Under the pieces are notes generated by a model. It was given only the letters and a program-made list of their open reading frames with translations. It ran no database searches and was not told the DNA's origin. A stretch of DNA of 64,000 nucleotides, taken from G965222535 sp965222535 (GTDB lineage Bacteria; Pseudomonadota; Gammaproteobacteria; HK1). Made by a program: the position numbers and the translations under genes. The stretch spans positions 682,001-746,000 of the forward strand of contig OZ244957.1 of assembly GCA_965222535.1 (NCBI GenBank), in the 5' to 3' direction. Below are positions 33,483 to 40,221 of this stretch, piece after piece (the first letter of the stretch is position 1; each line of letters begins with the position of its first letter).

Positions 33483-35942
33483 ATGAACAACGCCGTGCCG
33501 CAGAGCGCCAGCGCCGTGATTATCGGTGGGGGGGTGATTGGTGCCAGTGTCGCCTATCATTTGGCAAAACTTGGCTGGAACGACGTGTTGTTACTGGAGC
33601 GCAAGCAATTTGCATCGGGCACCAGTTGGCATGCCGCAGGCTTGATTGGTCAGGTCAGAGCGCACGAGGCACTGGCTGAACTGACCAGCTATACGCGCCA
33701 ATTGTTAGTCGATTTGGCGCATGAGACCGGGCAATCCACCGGTTTTCGCGAGGTTGGCAGCTTGACCATCGCCCATAGCCGCGAGCGCTTTACCGAGATC
33801 ATCCGTCTAGCGGACACCAGCAACGCCTTCGGCTTTACCCGCGTTGAGGTCGTAACGGCGGAAGAAATACGATCGCTGTACCCCTATCTGAGAACCGACG
33901 ATCTGCTGGGCGGGACCTATACCCCAAGCGACGGACATGCCAGTCCGGTGGATGTCGTTACGGCTTATATCAAGGGCGCTCGACTGCACGGCGCACGCTG
34001 TCTGGAGAATGTAAAAGTCACCAAAGTGCTAACCGCTGGCGGTCGCGTCAGCGGCGTTGTGACCGATCAAGGTGCAATCGACTGCCAGGTGATCGTCAAC
34101 GCGGCCGGTTTATGGGCGCGTGATATTGGGCGCATGGCAGGGGTCAATGTACCGCTTTATGCGTGTGAGCATTACTACGCCCATACCGAGAAGATAAAAG
34201 ATTTGCCGAAAGACCTGCCGGTGCTGCGCGACCCGGATCGATGCGCTTATTACCGTGAAGACGCTGGTAGCTTGCTGGTGGGTGGTTTCGAGGCCACCGC
34301 CATTCCGCTTTCGACCAGCGAATTGGCTTTGGACTTTTGTTTCGACTCGCTGCCCGGGCATGTCGATACGCAATTTCTGCCGATCCTTGAAGATGCGCTA
34401 AAGCGTTTGCCGATCCTTGGCGATATCGGCTGGCGCAGCTTCTTCTGCGGCCCCGAGAGCTTCACGCCCGACGATCAGTTCCATGTCGGCGAGGCACCAG
34501 AGCTGCGTAACTTCTACGTCGCCTGCGGCTTGAATTCAGTCGGGATCGCGACCTCTGGCGGTTTGGGTAAATGCTGCGCTGAGTGGATCGATGGCACACG
34601 TGCCCCGCTCGATCTGTTCGGCAATGACATTCGGCGGATGTTCCCGTTTCAGGGCAACGAGGCCTATTTGCGCGATCGCAGCAGCGAGACCCTAGGGCTG
34701 CTGTATGCTAGGCATTATCCGTATCGCCAATACGAAACTGGGCGCTGCGTGCGTCTGTCGCCGCTGCATCAACGCCTCAGCGAGCACAATGCGTGTTTCG
34801 GTGAGGTTGCCGGTTGGGAGCGCGCCAACTGGTTTGCGCCACCGGGCGTTACAGCGGCTTACGAGTACAGTTTTGAGCGCCAGAATTGGTTTGCCTACTC
34901 GGCGGCCGAGCATCGTGCGGTACGCGAGGGAGTGGCGTTATTCGACCAATCGAGTTTTGCTAAATACACCGTCCAAGGGCGCGACGCGTGTCGCCAATTG
35001 CAGAAAATATGCACCGCTAACGTAGATGTCGCAGTCGGCAGGATCGTGTATACCCACTGGCTGAACCAGGACGGCGGAATCGAAGCCGACCTAACCGTTA
35101 CGCGCATCAGCGAACATGAGTACTTCATCGTCAGCGGCGCGGCGTCCGCAGTGCGTGATCTGAACTGGCTGCAACGGCACATCGATTCGGACGCACGCTG
35201 CTGGACCTGCGACGTCACCGCTGCTTGGGCGGTGCTCGGGGTAATGGGACCAAAATCACGCGCCGTGGTTGAGGCAGCGAGCGCTGCAGTGCTCGACAAC
35301 GATCACTTTGCCTTCGGCACCGCGCAGGATATCGCGATCGGCTATGCCTGCGGGCGGGCGCTGCGGGTGTCTTACGTTGGCGAACTCGGCTGGGAGCTAT
35401 ACCTGCCAAGCGACATGGCGATCCATGCGTTTGATCGCATCCTAGCAGCGGGCCGTGAACATGGCTTACAGTTGGCTGGCATGCACGCCCTTGATTCCTG
35501 CCGCATCGAGAAAAAATTCGTCCACCTAGGCCACGATGTCAGCATTACCGACACCCCGCCGGAGGCGGGACTGCGATTTGTCTGTAATCTGAGCAAAAAT
35601 ACCCCGTTCATCGGGCGTGAGGCGATCATCCGGCAGCTCGATAGTGAGCACAAACTAACCAAGCGACTGCTGCAATTCCGACTTGCCGACGCGGATCAGC
35701 TGCTGTACCACGGCGAACCCGTGCGGCACAATGGCAAGGTTGTCGGTTACCTCACTTCCGGCAACTATGGTCACACCTTAGGGGCCGCGATCGGGCTTGG
35801 CTATGTTCACTGCGCCGAGGGCGTCAGCAGCGCCTGGGTCGCCGCTGGGGAATGGTCGATTGACGTCGCCGGGGTGCGCGTACCCGCCAGCGCCAGCCTG
35901 CGTGCCATGTACGATCCCAGCGGCAGCCGTACACGTTGCTGA
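33483..35942 (+). CDS. Dimethylglycine/sarcosine dehydrogenase-like FAD oxidoreductase with GcvT domains
   Basis: An 819-residue two-part enzyme. ATG 33483 has GGAGG 4 bases upstream; the open frame back to 33279 only reads through a repeat. N-terminal DAO/FAD part: SAVIIGGGVIGASVAYHLAK, LLERKQFASGTSWHAAGL (His of WHAAGL is the covalent FAD site in mammalian homologues), VNAAGLWARDIG. C-terminal aminomethyltransferase-like part: YTHWLNQDGGIEADLTVTRI, VLGVMGPKSRAV, YVGELGWELYLPSD, LDSCRIEKKFVHLGHD, then a GCV_T_C domain (GYLTSGNYGHTLGAAIGLGYV). Such enzymes demethylate dimethylglycine or sarcosine and pass the methyl to tetrahydrofolate. Exact substrate uncertain. It overlaps the next gene by 7 bp. 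Confidence 0.85.
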   Translation: MNNAVPQSASAVIIGGGVIGASVAYHLAKLGWNDVLLLERKQFASGTSWHAAGLIGQVRAHEALAELTSYTRQLLVDLAHETGQSTGFREVGSLTIAHSRERFTEIIRLADTSNAFGFTRVEVVTAEEIRSLYPYLRTDDLLGGTYTPSDGHASPVDVVTAYIKGARLHGARCLENVKVTKVLTAGGRVSGVVTDQGAIDCQVIVNAAGLWARDIGRMAGVNVPLYACEHYYAHTEKIKDLPKDLPVLRDPDRCAYYREDAGSLLVGGFEATAIPLSTSELALDFCFDSLPGHVDTQFLPILEDALKRLPILGDIGWRSFFCGPESFTPDDQFHVGEAPELRNFYVACGLNSVGIATSGGLGKCCAEWIDGTRAPLDLFGNDIRRMFPFQGNEAYLRDRSSETLGLLYARHYPYRQYETGRCVRLSPLHQRLSEHNACFGEVAGWERANWFAPPGVTAAYEYSFERQNWFAYSAAEHRAVREGVALFDQSSFAKYTVQGRDACRQLQKICTANVDVAVGRIVYTHWLNQDGGIEADLTVTRISEHEYFIVSGAASAVRDLNWLQRHIDSDARCWTCDVTAAWAVLGVMGPKSRAVVEAASAAVLDNDHFAFGTAQDIAIGYACGRALRVSYVGELGWELYLPSDMAIHAFDRILAAGREHGLQLAGMHALDSCRIEKKFVHLGHDVSITDTPPEAGLRFVCNLSKNTPFIGREAIIRQLDSEHKLTKRLLQFRLADADQLLYHGEPVRHNGKVVGYLTSGNYGHTLGAAIGLGYVHCAEGVSSAWVAAGEWSIDVAGVRVPASASLRAMYDPSGSRTRC

Positions 35943-36808
35943 ACGCATCGCCACAACTGCCGCAGACCCCAGGCGCCCGGCTGTCTGACGCGCAGCGGAC
36001 GGAATTGCTGGAATTCGCGGCGAACGCAATCACCCGTACGCGCGGCACGGCACTGGCATGGTTTCGCCGCCACAGCAACATCACTAACAAAGCCGCTGGC
36101 GGCGCTTTCGATCCGCTGACGGATACTGACCTGCGGATTGAACGGCAACTGCGCACCCTCATCCACGAACACTACCCCGAGCACGGGATTCTCGGGGAGG
36201 AATACGGCTATCACCGCGGGGGCAGTACGCTGACTTGGGTCATCGATCCGATCGACGGCACCCGCGCCTTCGTTTGCGGGCTGTTGCATTGGGGGGTGTT
36301 GCTTGCTCTGTGCGATGGTCAGCGCCCACTCATCGGCGCGTGCTACCAGCCTTACATCGATGAGCTCTATATCAGCGAGGGTGGTCGTACTGAGCTATGG
36401 CAGCAACAGCAAAAACAGCCGCTACAAACGCGCTCCTGCACCCGCCTAGCGGATGCCATCGTGTGTTGCACCACGCCGCAAATGTTCACCGATTCCGGTG
36501 ATCTTCAGCGTTATCAACGACTCGCCGCGCAGGCGCGCTTGGTACGCTACGGCACCGACTGCTACGGCTACTGCATGATCGCCCACGGTTGCGTTGACGC
36601 GGTAGTCGAAAGCAATCTCGCGGTCTATGACGTGCAAGCCATGATCCCGATCGTCGAAGGCGCCGGCGGTATCGTCAGCGACTGGCAAGGCGGCTCGGCG
36701 AGTAACGGCGGCAACGTCATCGCTTGCGGTGATCGAGCATTGCACGCCGTCTTGTTGGCACACCTTAACCAACCACTCGCCAGCCCCTCGAAAAGCCGCC
36801 TTCGCTAG
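35936..36808 (+). CDS. Inositol-monophosphatase-family phosphatase, histidinol-phosphatase (HisN)-like
   Basis: Up to 290 residues, probable TTG start overlapping the end of the flavoprotein gene. FDPLTDTDLRIERQL, ILGEEYG (metal Glu), WVIDPIDGTRAFVCGLLHWGVLLAL (metal Asp-x-Asp-Gly-Thr) and VYDVQAMIPIVEGAGGIVSDW are the signature of Mg-dependent phosphatases; the TRAFVCG variant of the loop is that of HisN-type histidinol-phosphatases. Inositol monophosphate is the other usual substrate. The last residues (PSKSRLR) and the TAG stop are coded by a family A repeat, so the natural C-terminus was probably altered by the repeat. Confidence 0.82.
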   Translation: MLNASPQLPQTPGARLSDAQRTELLEFAANAITRTRGTALAWFRRHSNITNKAAGGAFDPLTDTDLRIERQLRTLIHEHYPEHGILGEEYGYHRGGSTLTWVIDPIDGTRAFVCGLLHWGVLLALCDGQRPLIGACYQPYIDELYISEGGRTELWQQQQKQPLQTRSCTRLADAIVCCTTPQMFTDSGDLQRYQRLAAQARLVRYGTDCYGYCMIAHGCVDAVVESNLAVYDVQAMIPIVEGAGGIVSDWQGGSASNGGNVIACGDRALHAVLLAHLNQPLASPSKSRLR

Positions 36809-36826
36809 CTTTTAGAGGTGGCCTGA
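36783..36826. repeat. Repeat family A terminal hairpin overlapping the phosphatase stop
   Basis: CCCCTCGAAAAGCCGCC, TTCGC and TAGCTTTTAGAGGTGGCC form an imperfect hairpin. The stop codon of the HisN-like gene lies in it. Confidence 0.75.
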
Positions 36827-36866
36827 ACGCACAGGATTGATCACCCACGGCCTGCGGCTGGCTTTG

Positions 36867-38189
36867 CTAATGCAGCCAGTTGTTGATCGCGCTCAGATCA
36901 GCGACGGACAAAATACCAGCGGCTTGCTTCAGCAGCAGCCGGTCAAGGATGAAGTTATAGCGCGCCGCCGATACGTCGCGTAATGCTTTAAACAGCGCTT
37001 GGCGCGCTTGCAGCACATCCACTGAGGTGCGCGTACCGACCTGAAAACCGGCGTCAACCGCATCCGCGGCGGTGATCGCCGAGCGCGCCGCCTGCTGCAA
37101 GGCGTTCACCCGCGAGCGCCCGGCAGCGATGCGCAGGTAAGCACTGCGCGTTATGCGCTGGATGCGCCGCATCTCCGCTTTCAGACGTTCCTCCGCCTGC
37201 TGATGCAACAGCAGGCTCTGGCGCACGCGCGCGCGCGTCACCCCGCCAGTGTACAACGGCAGACTGAACGTCAGGCCGATACGGCTGATCTGATTATCCG
37301 AGCCATCCCCGATCGGCCCGCTGCTGTGATTGAGCTGATAGTTGCCGGATAAACTGACGGTTGGCTTGTGGCCTGCTTCAGTGCGCTCAATATCCTGCGC
37401 CTGGTACGCTACCCGATAACGCGCGATCGTAATATCCAGATTCTGCCTCAGGCTGATCGCCACCCAGACTTCCCTATCCGCCGGCTCAGGCATTGCAAGC
37501 GGCATAGCGTCATTCAAGGGCGCGAGTGCGCCAAAATACGCACCGGTGACCTCGCGCAACGCTTCACGCGCGGTGTCAAGCCCGATTTCCGCTGCGATAA
37601 GCCGCGCCTTAGCGAGATCAAACCCGGCTTTGGCTTCTTCAACATCGGTGATCCCGATCAAGCCCACCTCAAAACGCTGCTCGCTTTGACTTAGCTGCTG
37701 CCCAAACGCACGCCGCTCGGCTGCTGCAAAATCGAGTTCGTCCATCGCACGCAGCACCGCAAAATAACGTTCCGCGACTCGTTGGATCAGCGCCTGGTGC
37801 GCCGCGGCATACACCGCATCCGCCTGCTGTATCAGGATCCCAGCCTGATCAACCGCAATCGCTAACGCCGGCTGATACAGCGGCTTGCTCAGGCTGAGGT
37901 TGAGCACCGCGCTCTCGTAAGCGGTGCTGCTGAATTGCCTCTGATCGTTGCGCACCACCGCATGGTGCGCAACGCCGCCATCCAGCGACAGATTCACCTG
38001 CGATCGCTGAGCACCTTGCGCGATGGGCAAGGCTTCCAGAGCAGCGCGCCGGCCAGCGCCGGCGGCAAGATAGACGGGATCGCTATCCGCTGCCAAGCGG
38101 TAGGCATACACCAAATCCCGCGCCAATGGCTGCCCCACGGCCGATGACGACCAGCAGCACATCACCACCAATACCCACAACATCTTCAT
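36867..38189 (-). CDS. tolC: TolC-family outer-membrane channel protein
   Basis: About 440 residues. ATG 38189 gives a signal peptide MKMLWVLVVMCCWSSSAVGQ, followed by LARDLVYAYRLAADSDPVY, the usual TolC opening. Two outer-membrane-efflux repeats follow with long amphipathic helices and strand segments (LSLSKPLYQPALAIAVDQA, RFEVGLIGITDVEEAKAGFDLAKA; then SRIGLTFSLPLYTGGVTRARV, FQVGTRTSVDVLQARQALFKALRD). RFEVGL-ITDV and FQVGTRTSVDVL are hallmark turns. It would form the trimeric exit duct for RND efflux pumps or type I secretion. No pump gene adjoins it, as is usual for general TolC. The longer frame start at 38249 lies in repeat DNA. Confidence 0.92.
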   Translation of the reverse strand: MKMLWVLVVMCCWSSSAVGQPLARDLVYAYRLAADSDPVYLAAGAGRRAALEALPIAQGAQRSQVNLSLDGGVAHHAVVRNDQRQFSSTAYESAVLNLSLSKPLYQPALAIAVDQAGILIQQADAVYAAAHQALIQRVAERYFAVLRAMDELDFAAAERRAFGQQLSQSEQRFEVGLIGITDVEEAKAGFDLAKARLIAAEIGLDTAREALREVTGAYFGALAPLNDAMPLAMPEPADREVWVAISLRQNLDITIARYRVAYQAQDIERTEAGHKPTVSLSGNYQLNHSSGPIGDGSDNQISRIGLTFSLPLYTGGVTRARVRQSLLLHQQAEERLKAEMRRIQRITRSAYLRIAAGRSRVNALQQAARSAITAADAVDAGFQVGTRTSVDVLQARQALFKALRDVSAARYNFILDRLLLKQAAGILSVADLSAINNWLH

Positions 38190-38195
38190 TGTCTT

Positions 38196-38309
38196 AAGGG
38201 AACCTTGAAAAACCTGAAATGGGATGGGAGTTTGAGGGAAGGGTTGCACTGCCTAATTTCGCAAGCCCCTCTATCAGTTATGGATAATATACCCTTCTCC
38301 CAATATATA
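38196..38309 (-). repeat. Repeat family A copy, reverse
   Basis: AACCTTGAAAAACCTGAAAT, GGGAGTTTGAGGGAAGGGTT, CCCTTCTCCCAATATATACT. It touches the tolC 5' end. Confidence 0.75.
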
Positions 38310-38530
38310 CTCATGCTACTTGGAGATACAGGAAAGGGGTATAACCCATCCTTACTCCCGCCAGAAGCAATCAACGAAGCGTTCCCAAAGCATCACAAAC
38401 AGAGAAAAATGCCCGGTGCCCAGCCAAAACCAATGCCCTTCGGTCATCTCCCAGAGGGAGAGGGGAAGTTCAAACGCCCCGTTTGGCAACGCGTTCACTC
38501 ACACATCTTGAAGGATTACAAGTATAGACA
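38310..38530 (+). repeat. Repeat family C, second copy
   Basis: CATGCTACTTGGAGAT to GATTACAAGTATAGAC matches 10376-10586 block by block (GGGGTATAACCCATCCTTACT, GAAGCAATCAACGAAGCG, CATCTCCCAGAGGGAGAGGGG). Confidence 0.75.
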
Positions 38531-38860
38531 AATGCTACTTGAAGATGCTTGATGAGTGAGGGAGACCGTTTTGTGCACCTCTTGAGTCGCGCTGCGTTTG
38601 ACGCTCTGGAATTTTCTATTTTTAATCCTGAGATGCTAGGCGTTGCCTAGCATCAAAGGAGAATAAGGAGGGTAACGACGTTTGTATTGGGGGAAGGGTT
38701 AGGGCGTGTTTAGCACCCCTAACGCGGTACCCCCTTCCCCCAAACCCCTAACCCCAGTACCGCCTGCGCCCTCACCTTAGCCCCGTGCAGGGCCGAGGAC
38801 GGTAGTAAGGCTCTGGAAATGGCTGCGGGCGAGGCTCTGGCGATCTTTTAACATTTTAAT
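38531..38860 (+). repeat. Composite repeat: CTTGATG block plus family B copy
   Basis: GAAGATGCTTGATGAGTGAG, GAGACCGTTTTGTGCACCTC and GAGTCGCGCTGC recur at 53952-54033. Then comes a full family B unit: TTTTTAATCCTGAGATGC with GCATCTCAGG-like arms around GGCGTTGCC, AAGGAGGGTAACGACGTTTG, TTGGGGGAAGGGTTAGG, CCCTTCCCCCAAACCCCTA and GTGCAGGGCCGAGGA. Confidence 0.85.
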
Positions 38861-38971
38861 CCGCAAACTGCACAAGCTGCGCAAAAGGCACGCTCCAAGG
38901 CAGTGCCAATGCTATGCTATGCAGTTCGGTATGTCAGGATCAAAAATAGAAGATTCCACAGCACCCAGCCG

Positions 38972-40123
38972 ATGGAAACGCAACATACAGACCTGAACCG
39001 ATGGCTGCAAGGCAAAGATGCTTGGAATGCTTGGGCAGCTGCACACCCGGATGAAAGTGTTGATTTTAGTCGCATCGATTTCTCGAAGTACCGGGAGCAC
39101 CCGACTATCCATGAAGGTGATTGGCCGTTTCGGGATTTTAAGTTTCCTAAAAAAGGGGATGTTTCCTTCTGGGGTGCCCAGTTTGGCGAGGGGGAGGTTG
39201 ACTTCCGCGGTGCCCAGTTTGGCGAGGGAGATGTTGACTTCCGCGGTGCCCAGTTTGGCAAGGGGGATGTTGACTTCCATAGAGCCCAGTTTGGCGAGGG
39301 GGAGGTTAGTTTTTGTAGATCGCGGGTTAAAGGGCACTTCTTGGCAGCAGGGGTTAGGTTAGGGCAAGGGCGCTACGATTTCTCTGAGATCGATTTTGGC
39401 GGTCGGGTTGTATTCAGTGATATCAAGAACGCAAGTGCCGCCAGCGGGTTTTCGTTCCGCCTGTCGAACTTTGAAAAATCGCTGGAAATCGCGAGCGATG
39501 AACCCTTTGGCTGCGTGGTTGACCTGACCTACACCAGGATCCCCCACCAATTGCCGCTGGAGGGGTTAAAGTGCAAACCCGATTGGGAGCTCGTATCACT
39601 AAAATGGTGGCCCTGGTCAATTAAAAAAGCCCGTGATGCAAACGATGCCGGGCGGCTACGGCGCTTGAAGGAATTGGCTGAGGGGAACAAAGATCACAAT
39701 AGCGCTCTGGAGTTTATGGCACTGGAGATGCAGGCAGCGCGTTGGCAGCAGCCGGGCAAGTGGTGGCGACGGTGGTGGTGGGATTCGGCGTTGGATTGTG
39801 CTTTCCAAGCCTGCAGTAACTACGGACGCAGTGAACGCCGACCGCTGTTTTGGCTGTTTGTGGTGTGGCTAGGGTTTGGGGTTTGGTATGCGGGGATTGC
39901 CGGGAATTGGAATTGGGCAAAGCTCTGGGCAGGCATTCAATTTTCGTTCGGCCACCTGTTCCTGTTTATTCCCAGCAGCCGTGAGGCGCACAAGTTGGCA
40001 AAGGCTTTATTCTCCGAGGGGGCACCGTGGTACCTATACCTGTTGACGTTCTCGGAAAACCTGCTTTCGATCATCTTTTTATTCCTGCTGGGGCTGGCGT
40101 TACGCAATCGCTTCCGCTTATAG
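38972..40123 (+). CDS. Pentapeptide-repeat membrane protein
   Basis: About 383 residues, start uncertain: ATG 38972 (METQHTDLNRWL) is preferred, the frame opens at 38903, and no ribosome site is visible. Residues about 40-130 are pentapeptide repeats in a 12-residue rhythm (VDFRGAQFGEGE), coded by four 36-bp DNA units. A further repeat-like part follows (YDFSEIDFGGRVVFSDI, GFSFRLSNFEKSLEI), then a Trp- and charge-rich segment (WWPWSIKKARDANDAGRLRRL) and two or three C-terminal membrane segments (LFWLFVVWLGFGVWYAGIAG, LLSIIFLFLLGLALRN). Similar repeat-plus-membrane proteins are common in proteobacteria and cyanobacteria without known function. Confidence 0.8.
   Translation: METQHTDLNRWLQGKDAWNAWAAAHPDESVDFSRIDFSKYREHPTIHEGDWPFRDFKFPKKGDVSFWGAQFGEGEVDFRGAQFGEGDVDFRGAQFGKGDVDFHRAQFGEGEVSFCRSRVKGHFLAAGVRLGQGRYDFSEIDFGGRVVFSDIKNASAASGFSFRLSNFEKSLEIASDEPFGCVVDLTYTRIPHQLPLEGLKCKPDWELVSLKWWPWSIKKARDANDAGRLRRLKELAEGNKDHNSALEFMALEMQAARWQQPGKWWRRWWWDSALDCAFQACSNYGRSERRPLFWLFVVWLGFGVWYAGIAGNWNWAKLWAGIQFSFGHLFLFIPSSREAHKLAKALFSEGAPWYLYLLTFSENLLSIIFLFLLGLALRNRFRL
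39173..39316 (+). repeat. Four 36-bp in-frame repeats in the pentapeptide gene
   Basis: Units starting GGTGCCCAGTTTGGCGAGGG at 39173, 39209 and 39245, with a more diverged fourth at 39281. They are more alike at the DNA level than the protein pattern requires, which suggests recent duplication. Confidence 0.9.
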
Positions 40124-40132
40124 CTGCCTATT

Positions 40133-40212
40133 TTTGGGCTTCGAGAAACGCTTTGGAAAAGAACTTCGGGCGGTGCTCTGGAAAGGATTCCAGAGCGGTG
40201 GAAAGGACTTCA
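40133..40212 (+). repeat. Repeat remnant upstream of valS
   Basis: GGGCTTCGAGAAACGCTTTG, AAGAACTTCGGGC and GCTCTGGAAAGGATTC nearly repeat 54249-54298 and 54030-54050. It occupies the short leader between the pentapeptide gene and valS. Confidence 0.65.
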
Positions 40213-40221
40213 AGCTAAGCT

